DNA of 16,169 bases from positions 1-16,169 of the forward strand of contig DATCDK010000012.1 in assembly GCA_036510735.1 (NCBI GenBank), given 5' to 3'. The DNA is from PALSA-607 sp036510735. Lineage in GTDB: Bacteria; Actinomycetota; Actinomycetes; Acidothermales; Acidothermaceae. Shown here piece after piece: positions 1 through 6,708 of this stretch. The notes below the pieces were generated by a model. It was not told where the DNA came from and did not search any database. It worked only from the letters and a program-made list of their open reading frames with translations. A program made the position numbers and the translations under genes. Numbering within the stretch: position 1 is the first letter of the stretch; the number at the start of each line of letters is the position of its first letter.

Positions 1-154
1 GTGGGTCAGGAAAAACGACAGATACAGAGGGGACGGCGAAGTGTTCCGCAGGCACGACCTGCAGCGTCTCGACATCGAAGCCTCGATCGGCGAAGGCCTC
101 GCCGACGTAGCCGAGTGACGACACGTGGTCCTGCTGAACGAACAACACTCGCAT
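1..154 (-). CDS. Class I glutamine amidotransferase-like protein, N-terminal fragment
   Basis: The gene starts with ATG at 154 and runs off the left edge, so only the first 51 residues are visible. They begin MRVLFVQQDHVSSLGYVGEA and continue with a region rich in Phe, Asp and Val. This resembles the N-terminus of GMP-synthase-like class I glutamine amidotransferases, which open with a beta strand and a conserved 'Q/N-D' turn. The catalytic Cys and the His-Glu pair would lie beyond the window and cannot be checked. The start is 38 bp after the sdhB stop on the same strand, so the gene may be the last member of the sdh transcript. The upstream sequence has only a weak G-rich stretch (GGTGGTGG) as ribosome binding site. 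The family call rests on remembered similarity of the N-terminus. Confidence 0.6.
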   Translation of the reverse strand, partial: MRVLFVQQDHVSSLGYVGEAFADRGFDVETLQVVPAEHFAVPSVSVVFPDP

Positions 155-192
155 CGCGGACCACCACCCGGTTCTCGGTACCGCTCGATCGG

Positions 193-1905
193 TTAGGTCG
201 CGGGAGTCTTCGGGGTCGCCTGTCGACGTCCCTCTTCGAAGAAGGCGACGACTGCGTCGGCGTCGGCGAACTCTGTCATCGGGCGAGCAGCGCCGAAGGG
301 CTGGTTCCAGAACTTGCCCTTGCGCGCCGTGTGTGGACCGACGTACGCGTACGCCTCGGGGACCGAATCGTCGCCGGGCGACACCCCGTAGTTCACGGCG
401 TCAAGTGTGATGCCGACGTCGAAGTGCTCGGGCCACAAGATCGGCTCCGGCGGGTTCGTCGGCGCATGTGCCGTGGCCATCGCTCTGCACGCCGCGTCGC
501 CAATCTTCAGCGCCCGCAGCAAATCGGTGGCCGCGGTGTGGTCGATGTGCATGCGGTTGCCGGGCTTGCAGCCGCTCGCCGGGGGATACGCATCGGCCGG
601 CGGCGCACACGCGACTCCTGCGTTCGCGGCGAGGTCGACGAAGGTCCCGTGCAGCGGCAACACCAGCCAGTCGTCACCAACGACGAGATCGGTACCCCGG
701 ACGGCGAGCCGCCACGGTGGGCGCGGCAGTGGCCCGGTCGCGAAGCCGTCGCCAGTGACGACCAGCTTGATCGACCGGTTCGCGCGGCGCTGCGTCCCCG
801 CGAGCACCAGTTCCGCAACGCCGTGCAAGGACATGAGCGTTTGCATGTACGCGGTGCGAGAGGCGACCGCGCGGTCTGCGTCTGCGAGGTCGTGCGACAC
901 AGTGACATGCGGGGTGACATGCGGGGTGACATGCGGGGTGACATGCGGGGTGACAGCGGCGGGCCTGGACGGCGCTGCGGGTGCAGCGGGTGCAGCGGGA
1001 ACGGGAGCTGCGCGAGCGGCGACCGGCGTGGCTTTCGCTGCTTTAACCGGAGCGACCGGAGCCGCGCTTAACACAGTCCGCGAAGGCGCGGCCGTGACTG
1101 CGCCCTCGGCGGCAGCAGCGTCGCTAGTTAACAGTTGCGCGGCCGGCGTTCTCGGCTGTTCGGCTTCGCGGCGGGTGCGCATGACTTTGCCCCACGGGTC
1201 GAACTTCACATCGACGACGCGTTCCTTCATCGGGATGATCGCGTTGTCGGTGATCTTGATGTGCTCAGGGCAGACCTCGGTGCAGCACTTGGTGATGTTG
1301 CACAGACCGAGTCCTTGTTCTTCTTGCAGCATCTGCTTGCGATCGACGGTGTCGAGCGGGTGCATGTCGAGCTCCGCGTACCGGATGAAGAACCGCGGGC
1401 CGGCGTAGGACGGCTTGTTCTCCTCGTGATCACGGATCACGTGGCAGACGTCTTGGCAAAGGAAACACTCGATGCACTTGCGGAACTCCTGCGACCGCTC
1501 GACGTCGACCTGTTGCATGCGGTAGTCGCCGGGCTTGAGGTTGACCGGCGGAGTGAAGGGCGGCACCTGTCGGGCCTTCTCGTAGTTGAACGAGACGTCA
1601 GTGACCAGGTCGCGCAGCACCGGGAATGTGCGCATCGGCGTCACGGTGATGGTTTCGGTCGGCTCGAAGATAGACAGCCGTGTCATGCAGAGCAGCCGCG
1701 GGCGTCCGTTGATCTCGGCGCTGCACGAGCCGCACTTACCGGCCTTGCAATTCCATCGGACGGCGAGGTCGCCGGCCTGCGTCGCCTGCAGCCGGTGAAT
1801 CGCATCGAGGACAACCTCGCCCGCTTCGACCTCAACGGTGTAGTCGACGAGATCGCCACCGTTCTCGTCTCCGCGCCACACCCGCATCTTGAGGTCGTAG
1901 CCCAT
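193..1905 (-). CDS. sdhB: Succinate dehydrogenase iron-sulfur subunit fused to an uncharacterised C-terminal domain
   Basis: The first ~245 residues are a complete SdhB, which passes electrons from the flavoprotein to the quinone site. Ligands for the [2Fe-2S] cluster are C53, C58, C61 and C73. The C-terminal half has C144, C147, C150 and C154 plus C202, C207, C208 and C212-Pro, as expected for the other two clusters. The mycobacterial Sdh1 counterpart ends at about 248 residues, but this protein has 570. Residues ~250-336 are an Ala/Pro/Val linker ending in Pro-His-Val-Thr repeats. Residues ~340-565 form a second, folded-looking domain with a WPEHFDVG motif (491-498), NYGVSPGD (505-512) and FWNQPFGAARP (532-542). 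I recall this pattern from stand-alone actinobacterial hypothetical proteins. The ATG at 1905 overlaps the sdhA stop (TGATG) and has a GAGGAG ribosome binding site 8 nt upstream, inside sdhA. The SdhB call is secure; the function of the added domain is unknown. Confidence 0.93.
   Translation of the reverse strand: MGYDLKMRVWRGDENGGDLVDYTVEVEAGEVVLDAIHRLQATQAGDLAVRWNCKAGKCGSCSAEINGRPRLLCMTRLSIFEPTETITVTPMRTFPVLRDLVTDVSFNYEKARQVPPFTPPVNLKPGDYRMQQVDVERSQEFRKCIECFLCQDVCHVIRDHEENKPSYAGPRFFIRYAELDMHPLDTVDRKQMLQEEQGLGLCNITKCCTEVCPEHIKITDNAIIPMKERVVDVKFDPWGKVMRTRREAEQPRTPAAQLLTSDAAAAEGAVTAAPSRTVLSAAPVAPVKAAKATPVAARAAPVPAAPAAPAAPSRPAAVTPHVTPHVTPHVTPHVTVSHDLADADRAVASRTAYMQTLMSLHGVAELVLAGTQRRANRSIKLVVTGDGFATGPLPRPPWRLAVRGTDLVVGDDWLVLPLHGTFVDLAANAGVACAPPADAYPPASGCKPGNRMHIDHTAATDLLRALKIGDAACRAMATAHAPTNPPEPILWPEHFDVGITLDAVNYGVSPGDDSVPEAYAYVGPHTARKGKFWNQPFGAARPMTEFADADAVVAFFEEGRRQATPKTPAT
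902..955 (-). repeat. 12-bp tandem repeat, four perfect copies, in the sdhB linker
   Basis: The plus-strand unit GTGACATGCGGG occurs at 902-913, 914-925, 926-937 and 938-949, with a partial copy (GTGACA) at 950-955. The unit length is a multiple of three, so copy-number changes keep the reading frame. On the coding strand it gives Pro-His-Val-Thr repeats at about residues 320-335. The copies are identical at every base, which suggests recent expansion by slippage. The array sits directly at the start of the second domain of the fusion protein. Confidence 0.97.
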
Positions 1906-3710
1906 CAGTGGCTCTCCTCGAACAGTGCCTTGAGATCGTCGGGCATGACGGGCAGGTCTTGGTGGAACACCTCGACGCCGGTGCCGGCGTCGTTCAACTT
2001 GCACAGCACGTTGATCTTCCCCCAGCTGGGATCGGTCGCTGGGTAGTCCTCGCGCGTGTGACCCCCCCGGCTTTCTTTCCGATCGAGAGCCGCGCGCGCA
2101 ACGCATTCCGAGACCAGCAGCATGTTGCGTAGGTCGAGCGACAGGTGCCAGCCGGGGTTGTATTGACGATGGCCCTCGACCGACAGCGATGCGACGCGGC
2201 GCTTGAGGGTCCCGATCGTGGCTAGCGCCTCTTCGATCTCCTCGGCCGTGCGGATGATGCCGACGAGGTTGTGCATCGCATCTTGCAGGTCGTGCTGCAC
2301 GGTGTAGGGGTTCTCGCCACCCTCCCGTTCGAACGGTGCCAACGCAGCCTCAGCGGCAGTGGCAACGTCGGTATCGGCGATCGACGGGCGCCCGCCAGTC
2401 ACTGACACCGAATATGCCGCCGCATGCTCACCTGCACGCTTACCGAACACGAGCAGGTCGCTCAGCGAGTTGCCGCCGAGACGGTTCGCCCCGTGCATGC
2501 CGCCGCCAACCTCACCGGCGGCGAAAAGCCCTGCCACCGTTGACATTTGCGAGTCGGGATCGACTTCGACGCCGCCCATGACGTAGTGACACGTCGGCCC
2601 GATCTCCATCGCCTCTTTCGTGATGTCGACGTCGGCGAGTTCCATGAACTGGTGGTACATCGACGGCAGCCGCTTGCGAATGAACTCCGGCGTGCGGCGC
2701 GAGGCGATGTCGAGGAACACGCCACCATGCGGCGATCCGCGACCTGCCTTGACCTCGGAGTTGATCGCGCGCGCAACCTCGTCGCGAGGCAACAACTCGG
2801 GCGGACGCCGGTTGTTGACGTGGTCCTCGTACCACCGATCGCCTTCTTCTTCCGTGTCGGCGGTCTCCTCCTTGAAGAACTCCGGAATGTAGTCGAACAT
2901 GAACCGCTTGCCTTCGGAGTTGCGCAACACCCCGCCGTCCCCTCGCACTGATTCAGTGACGAGCAGACCGCGAACGGACGGCGGCCAGACCATGCCGGTC
3001 GGATGGAATTGGACGAACTCCATGTTCACCAGTGGTGCGCCGGCGCCCATCGCGAGCGCGTGCCCGTCACCGGTGTACTCCCAGGAGTTCGAGGTGATCT
3101 TGAACGACTTGCCGATGCCGCCGGTGGCCAGGATCACGGCCGGCGCCTCGAAAGTGATGAAGCGGCCCGACTCGCGCCAGTAGCCGAAGGCGCCTGAGAT
3201 ACGGTCGCCATCCTTCAGCAACTGCGTGATCGTGCATTCCATGTAGACGTCGATGCCGATCGCGACCGCACGCTGTTGCAGGGTGCGGATCATCTCCAGG
3301 CCGGTGCGGTCGCCGACATGCGCAAGGCGCGCGTAGCGGTGGCCGCCGAAGTCGCGCTGGGAGATCTTGCCTTCCTTGGTGCGGTCGAACAGTGCGCCCC
3401 AACTCTCGAGCTCCCAGACGCGGTCGGGTGCTTCCTGCGCGTGCAGCTGTGCCATGCGCCAGTGGTTGAGCATCTTGCCGCCGCGCATCGTGTCGCGGAA
3501 ATGCACCTGCCAGTTGTCTTCGCTCCATACGTTGCCCATCGCCGCGGCGATGCCGCCTTCGGCCATAACGGTGTGAGCTTTGCCGAGCAACGACTTGCAA
3601 ACAACGGCGGTCTTCGCGCCTGCCTCGTGCGCACCGATCGCCGCACGCAGTCCGGCGCCGCCCGCCCCGATGACGACGACGTCGTAGGTGTGCCGTTCGC
3701 TCTCACTCAT
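1905..3710 (-). CDS. sdhA: Succinate dehydrogenase flavoprotein subunit
   Basis: The 601-residue protein oxidises succinate to fumarate and reduces a covalently bound FAD in the cytoplasmic head of complex II. The dinucleotide-binding fold is visible as GAGGAGLRAAIGAHEAG near residue 15. The expected flavinylated histidine is H46 in KAHTVMAEGG. Substrate-site elements are QFHPTG (H236), TESVRGDGG (from 252), H375-Tyr and HGANRLGGNSL (from 406). The length is somewhat below that of the mycobacterial Sdh1 flavoprotein (about 646), and no domain appears missing. It is second in the operon: sdhC ends 17 bp upstream and sdhB begins inside its stop codon, so translation of A and B is likely coupled. 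The ATG at 3710 has no strong ribosome binding site. Confidence 0.97.
   Translation of the reverse strand: MSESERHTYDVVVIGAGGAGLRAAIGAHEAGAKTAVVCKSLLGKAHTVMAEGGIAAAMGNVWSEDNWQVHFRDTMRGGKMLNHWRMAQLHAQEAPDRVWELESWGALFDRTKEGKISQRDFGGHRYARLAHVGDRTGLEMIRTLQQRAVAIGIDVYMECTITQLLKDGDRISGAFGYWRESGRFITFEAPAVILATGGIGKSFKITSNSWEYTGDGHALAMGAGAPLVNMEFVQFHPTGMVWPPSVRGLLVTESVRGDGGVLRNSEGKRFMFDYIPEFFKEETADTEEEGDRWYEDHVNNRRPPELLPRDEVARAINSEVKAGRGSPHGGVFLDIASRRTPEFIRKRLPSMYHQFMELADVDITKEAMEIGPTCHYVMGGVEVDPDSQMSTVAGLFAAGEVGGGMHGANRLGGNSLSDLLVFGKRAGEHAAAYSVSVTGGRPSIADTDVATAAEAALAPFEREGGENPYTVQHDLQDAMHNLVGIIRTAEEIEEALATIGTLKRRVASLSVEGHRQYNPGWHLSLDLRNMLLVSECVARAALDRKESRGGHTREDYPATDPSWGKINVLCKLNDAGTGVEVFHQDLPVMPDDLKALFEESH
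1914..1919 (-). promoter_or_regulatory. Ribosome binding site of sdhB inside the end of sdhA
   Basis: The coding-strand sequence GAGGAG lies 8 nt before the sdhB ATG at 1905. It supports this start over upstream in-frame codons, and together with the TGATG stop/start overlap it points to coupled translation of sdhA and sdhB. Confidence 0.8.
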
Positions 3711-3727
3711 ATATAGGGCCGCTCATG

Positions 3728-4570
3728 TCAGAAGAACCTCAGGTCGGTAATCGTGCCGGACGCGACGAGCCGTACATACACGTCCGAAAATGCCACCCAC
3801 AGCAGCGAAACCCAGGCGATCTGCATGTGGTAACGATTCCCCCTGCTGACCTGACCCCACAACCAGTAGCGGACCGGATGCTTGGAAAAGTGGTTCAGAC
3901 GGCCGCCGATAATGCTGCGGCATGAATGGCAGGTCGCCGTGTACGACCACAAGAACACCGCGTTGAGCACCAGCACGAGGGTGCCGACACCGGCGTGACC
4001 CCACCGGCCCTGGTGGTTGCGGAACGCAATGACCGCGTCGTAGGTCAAGATGATGTTGAGCAGGGTCCCGAGGTAGAAGAAGTACCGGTGGATGTTCTGC
4101 ACGATGAGCGGGAAGCGCGTCTCGCCGGTGTACTTTGCGTGCGGCTCGGCAACAGCGCAAGCGGGCGGCGAGAGCCAGAACGACCGGTAGTAGGCCTTGC
4201 GGTAGTAGTAGCAGGTCATCCGGAAGCCGAGCGGCACGATCAGGATGATGATCGCGGGCGAGGTGAACCACCAATGCCCGAAGATGCCCAGGTGCGGGAC
4301 GCCGTGTGAGCCCGGCACCGTGCCGCACTTGATCGCGAGGCACGGGGAGTAGAACGGCGAGATGTACGGCTCGGAGAAGTAGTCGCGGTCGATGAACGCG
4401 GCCCACGTCGAGTAGATGATGAAGCTGAACAAGACGACGAAGGTGACGACTGGCTGGATCCACCAGCGGTCGGTGCGCAAGGTCTTCGCACTGATGGCCG
4501 CTCGGCGTCCGACCCGGCCTTCCGGGGGTTGTCCGCCACCCGCGGCCGTGGCCTTGCTCTGGACGGACAT
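3728..4570 (-). CDS. sdhC: Succinate dehydrogenase membrane anchor, Sdh1 type
   Basis: The 280-residue protein anchors the complex and carries the quinone site. It has about five hydrophobic segments (roughly 39-60, 104-123, 160-184, 195-213 and 249-268), unlike the three-helix SdhC or SdhD of E. coli. A single large anchor encoded before sdhA and sdhB is the layout of the mycobacterial Sdh1 operon. It is rich in Cys and His: C77, C82, a CHSC motif at 214-217 beside the fourth helix, and H89, H93, H99, H161, H186, H192, H227 and H231. Mycobacterial Sdh1 has been described with a membrane-embedded Rieske-type [2Fe-2S] cluster, so some of these residues may bind one. The ATG at 4570 was chosen for the AGAAGG/GGCGGGG sequence upstream. 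An in-frame GTG at 4621 would add 17 residues but lacks a ribosome binding site. Confidence 0.9.
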   Translation of the reverse strand: MSVQSKATAAGGGQPPEGRVGRRAAISAKTLRTDRWWIQPVVTFVVLFSFIIYSTWAAFIDRDYFSEPYISPFYSPCLAIKCGTVPGSHGVPHLGIFGHWWFTSPAIIILIVPLGFRMTCYYYRKAYYRSFWLSPPACAVAEPHAKYTGETRFPLIVQNIHRYFFYLGTLLNIILTYDAVIAFRNHQGRWGHAGVGTLVLVLNAVFLWSYTATCHSCRSIIGGRLNHFSKHPVRYWLWGQVSRGNRYHMQIAWVSLLWVAFSDVYVRLVASGTITDLRFF

Positions 4571-4671
4571 CGGCCCCGCCTTCTCGTGCTGCCCGCATCG
4601 TTGCGGGTCATACGCGAGCACAACCTACGCCCGGCGCTGGCCTCGCTCCCAGCCGAGGCGGTGTGGCATCC

Positions 4672-4766
4672 GTCACTCCGTACACGGGCGACTACGTCAC
4701 TCCCTACACGGACGACTACGTCACTCGCCACACGGGCGACCCCGTCGCTCGGACGAGGGCGACTCC
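4672..4766. repeat. 24-bp imperfect tandem repeat upstream of sdhC
   Basis: Units start at 4672, 4696 and 4720, each 24 bp, with a degenerate 23-bp fourth unit at 4744. The plus-strand consensus is roughly GTCACTCCSTACACGGRCGA followed by CTAC. The first two units differ at two positions, and divergence grows toward the lipoprotein side. The array starts about 100 bp upstream of the sdhC start codon. Confidence 0.92.
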
Positions 4767-4812
4767 GTCGACTCCTCAGAGATTCACCTTTGCGCCGATC
4801 AAAACCTCGCGG

Positions 4813-4884
4813 CTCCTCACAGGTACAGGTTTTCGGTCGCCCGGGACCTGCTTTTGTGAGGAGCCCACCTGTATCTGTGAGGAG
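4813..4884. repeat. Three-copy motif, one inverted and two direct, between lipoprotein gene and sdhC
   Basis: The plus strand carries CTCCTCACAGGTACAGGT at 4813-4830. Its reverse complement recurs with one mismatch as ACCTGTATCTGTGAGGAG at 4867-4884, and more loosely as ACCTGCTTTTGTGAGGAG at 4846-4863. The two direct copies are exactly 21 bp apart, two helical turns. The first and middle copies also form a perfect 11-bp inverted repeat (GGCTCCTCACA 4811-4821 with TGTGAGGAGCC 4855-4865), so two alternative hairpins can form. Read on the minus strand it follows the lipoprotein stop and ends near GGTTTTG, so a terminator role is also possible. Confidence 0.85.
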
Positions 4885-4911
4885 TCGGCTCGTTCGTGCA
4901 AGGGCCCGAGG

Positions 4912-5649
4912 TCAGCCGCCGCAGCCTTCGTTGTAGTACATGTACCAGCCAGGACGCCCGGCCGGTGCGACCAGGACGGTGATCTCGCCCATCTTCTGGA
5001 GGTCGTCGCCGAAGCCGTCCGTGCCTTGGTCAGTCGTCGCTACCTTCGAGACCATGTCGAACTGGCAGCTGTAGTCGCCGCCGCCGGGGTTCAAGGTGCA
5101 GCTGTGGAAGCTGAACGTGTTGACCCACTGGCGCTCGGTCTCCAGCGCCGCGCGCGAATCGGGCGTCGTCACGTGCATCTCGGCGGCGATGTCGTGGCGG
5201 TTGTAGGCGGCGACCAAGTAGCGCATCGCGTCGTCGGGCGTCGTGAAATGCGGAGCCGAGCCGGACGGCGGGGTGCTGGCCGACGGTGACGTGCTCGAGG
5301 CAGGCGATGCACTGGCGGACGGCGGTGTGCTGGCGGTCGTCGTCGCCACTGGCGGCGCCGGAGGGGTGCTGGCGGGTGCGACAGGGGCTACAGGCGCGAC
5401 CTGGGCAACGGGAACGGCCTGCGCAACGGGCGCAACCTGGGCAACCGGTGCAACCTGGGCAACCGGTGCAACCGGTGCGACCCTCGCAACGGGAACGGCC
5501 TGGACCACTGGCGCGGGCGGCGCCGAAGAGGTCGGTGTAGCCGGCGCGACCGAAGCCGCGGTCTTGGCCCCCGAACTCGCGCACCCTGCGAGCAGGAGTC
5601 CGACGCCGAGGACAGCGACGCCAAGTGTGGTGGTCCAGATGCGTGTCAT
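4912..5649 (-). CDS. Lipoprotein with Val-Ala-Pro spacer and small C-terminal domain
   Basis: The 245-residue protein has a lipoprotein signal peptide: a basic start, a hydrophobic stretch, then LLAGC with the lipidated cysteine at 23. Residues ~30-133 are low-complexity: first Val-Ala-Pro-Gln repeats (about 50-92), then a Ser/Thr/Pro/Ala stretch. The folded part is residues ~135-245, starting TTPDDAMRYLVAAYNRHD, which looks like the first helix of an NTF2-like fold. It contains three cysteines (184, 195 and 243). I do not recognise a specific family; the NTF2-like idea is weak. The long spacer suggests that the domain is held away from the membrane, perhaps across the cell-wall layer. The ATG at 5649 has a GGGGGA stretch just upstream, and the signal peptide confirms the start. 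Confidence 0.85.
   Translation of the reverse strand: MTRIWTTTLGVAVLGVGLLLAGCASSGAKTAASVAPATPTSSAPPAPVVQAVPVARVAPVAPVAQVAPVAQVAPVAQAVPVAQVAPVAPVAPASTPPAPPVATTTASTPPSASASPASSTSPSASTPPSGSAPHFTTPDDAMRYLVAAYNRHDIAAEMHVTTPDSRAALETERQWVNTFSFHSCTLNPGGGDYSCQFDMVSKVATTDQGTDGFGDDLQKMGEITVLVAPAGRPGWYMYYNEGCGG
5374..5499 (-). repeat. 9/18-bp repeats encoding the Val-Ala-Pro spacer of the lipoprotein
   Basis: The clearest copies are GCAACCTGGGCAACCGGT at 5432-5449 and 5450-5467 (identical, plus strand), surrounded by degenerate 9-bp units such as GCAACCGGT and GCAACGGGA. On the coding strand the 18-bp unit gives Ala-Pro-Val-Ala-Gln-Val. All units are multiples of three. Confidence 0.9.
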
Positions 5650-5716
5650 GTTTCCCCCGGGCGAAGATGTGAGTGCCAGGTAGACGCCGGTCCAGGGGAA
5701 ATGGTTGACAGCTATG

Positions 5717-5760
5717 CCGGAACTGCGGCTACACCGGAACTGCGGCTACACCGGAACTGC
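5717..5760. repeat. 17-bp tandem repeat at the 3' end of the methyltransferase gene
   Basis: The unit CCGGAACTGCGGCTACA occurs at 5717-5733 and 5734-5750, followed by its first 10 bases at 5751-5760. The copies are identical. Seventeen is not a multiple of three, and the array spans the stop codon of the methyltransferase (5746-5748), which lies inside the second copy. Confidence 0.95.
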
Positions 5761-6543
5761 CGTGCGCCGCGCGAGGTACAGGTCGCAGCGACGATGGACC
5801 TCGAGCACGCCACCCGCGTCGTGGATCACCTTGGCGACATCGGCAAAGATCGCTTCACGTTGCGCCGGCTCGAGGATCAACATGTTCGATGTCGATGCCG
5901 CGTATGCCAACCAGGCAGCTGTTGAGTAGCTGTGTGTTGACTCGTACGTGCGCACTTCGACGTCCGTGAGGATTGGCTGCTTTTCCATCTCGTCGCGTGG
6001 CCAGGCAGGCGGCGCCTGGTCAGGGCTTCCCTCGTTCGAGTCGCCCAGTCCATACCGACGGTAGACGTCAGCAACCGCCGACAGCAGCGGGCTGCGGTGT
6101 GATTGCTCGCGGTTCCAGAACAGCGCGATCAGGCCACCCTCGCGCAACACGCTTGCCGCCTTCACCCACCGATGCTCGCGCGACGTCCAGTGCCACGACT
6201 GCGCGGCGAGCAGGCCGTCATAATGCCCTGCTGGCTGAAAATCCTCGAACGACGAGACCGTGACACTCACATTGGGCAACAGCCGGGTGTTCTCTGCGAG
6301 CACCGCAGCCATCGCTGGGTCTGGCTCGACGCAGGTCATCGCAAGCCCGTGGACGGCGAACAGCACCGTCGCCTTACCGGTACCCGCTCCCACCTCGACG
6401 ACGTCGCGCCCCGGCAGCAACGCGACGATCTCGTCCACCATCTCAGCCGTGTACGACGGTCTGGCCCGGTCGTACTCGCGGGCTACTGCGCCGAAGCTGC
6501 GTGCGCGGACCGCGAACTCGTCGTCAGACGGCGGACTGCTCAC
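5746..6543 (-). CDS. Class I SAM-dependent methyltransferase
   Basis: The 265-residue protein has the Rossmann-fold SAM-binding core of small-molecule methyltransferases of the UbiE/BioC-like Methyltransf_11 type. Motif I is VVEVGAGTGKAT (48-59). The acidic residue that would bind the SAM ribose is E73 in CVEPDPAM, and the motif IV region is GLLAAQSWHW (from 110). The N-terminal helix with FGAVAREYDRARPSY is typical of this group. The substrate cannot be read from the sequence. The start is GTG at 6543; there is no nearby ATG and only a weak AAGG upstream. The gene is divergent from the MFS gene across 165 bp. Its last codons are supplied by a 17-bp tandem repeat, so the C-terminal tail may vary between strains. 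Confidence 0.9.
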   Translation of the reverse strand: MSSPPSDDEFAVRARSFGAVAREYDRARPSYTAEMVDEIVALLPGRDVVEVGAGTGKATVLFAVHGLAMTCVEPDPAMAAVLAENTRLLPNVSVTVSSFEDFQPAGHYDGLLAAQSWHWTSREHRWVKAASVLREGGLIALFWNREQSHRSPLLSAVADVYRRYGLGDSNEGSPDQAPPAWPRDEMEKQPILTDVEVRTYESTHSYSTAAWLAYAASTSNMLILEPAQREAIFADVAKVIHDAGGVLEVHRRCDLYLARRTAVPV

Positions 6544-6671
6544 GCAGTCAAGTCTGCCTTATGCCGCAGCAGCGGCGGCGAATTGCGAGATATCGGTGGT
6601 GCCCATGTAACGGTTGGGGCAAACGGCGTAATAGGGGCGGACTTGACGTGTCCCAAATACTGAGATCGTCG

Positions 6672-6701
6672 TCTCGGTAAACGAGATGGCGAGGTTACGA
6701 T
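6672..6701 (+). promoter_or_regulatory. Candidate leaderless promoter with inverted repeat for the MFS gene
   Basis: TACGAT at 6696-6701 matches the actinobacterial TANNNT -10 pattern. It ends 7 nt before the GTG start at 6709, the spacing at which transcription would begin on or next to the start codon. The -35 region holds an inverted repeat TCTCG-GTAAA-CGAGA at 6672-6686, and a partly overlapping one, ACTGAGA/TCTCGGT, starts at 6659. The nearest GAGG (6691-6694) is too far from the start for a normal ribosome binding site, which favours a leaderless message. Confidence 0.4.
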
Positions 6702-6708
6702 CCCAGAC

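Larger units (their letters stand above)
4571..4911. other. Repeat-rich gene-free region upstream of sdhC
   Basis: These 341 bp separate the lipoprotein stop from sdhC and contain no convincing gene. From the sdhC side they hold: a 6-bp perfect stem with a TCGT loop at 4592-4607 (CCCGCA/TGCGGG), about 20 nt before the sdhC start; a minus-strand TAGGTT at 4622-4627 that fits the actinobacterial TANNNT -10 pattern but has no recognisable -35; a second 6-bp stem at 4640-4659 (GCCTCG/CGAGGC); the 24-bp tandem repeat at 4672-4766; and the three-copy motif at 4813-4884. The region is probably the sdh promoter and leader plus the end of the lipoprotein transcript. The roles of the individual parts are inferred. 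Confidence 0.7.

Noticed and set aside
902..955. CRISPR array or phage attachment site
   Set aside because: The units are contiguous without spacers and in frame within a coding region, and no integrase or cas gene is nearby.
1..1071. Plus-strand frame of 356 codons over the left end
   Set aside because: It is Arg-rich antisense of sdhB and the amidotransferase-like gene, with no recognisable domain.
1906..2106. Longer sdhB with 67 extra N-terminal residues
   Set aside because: The extension overlaps sdhA out of frame and is Arg-rich shadow sequence. The ATG at 1905 has a strong ribosome binding site and begins the family match.
4663..5289. Plus-strand frame starting with repeated VTPYTGDY-like peptides
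   Set aside because: The repeat peptide looks attractive, but the frame continues as antisense of the lipoprotein gene and has only a poorly spaced GAGG upstream. The repeats are better viewed as non-coding.
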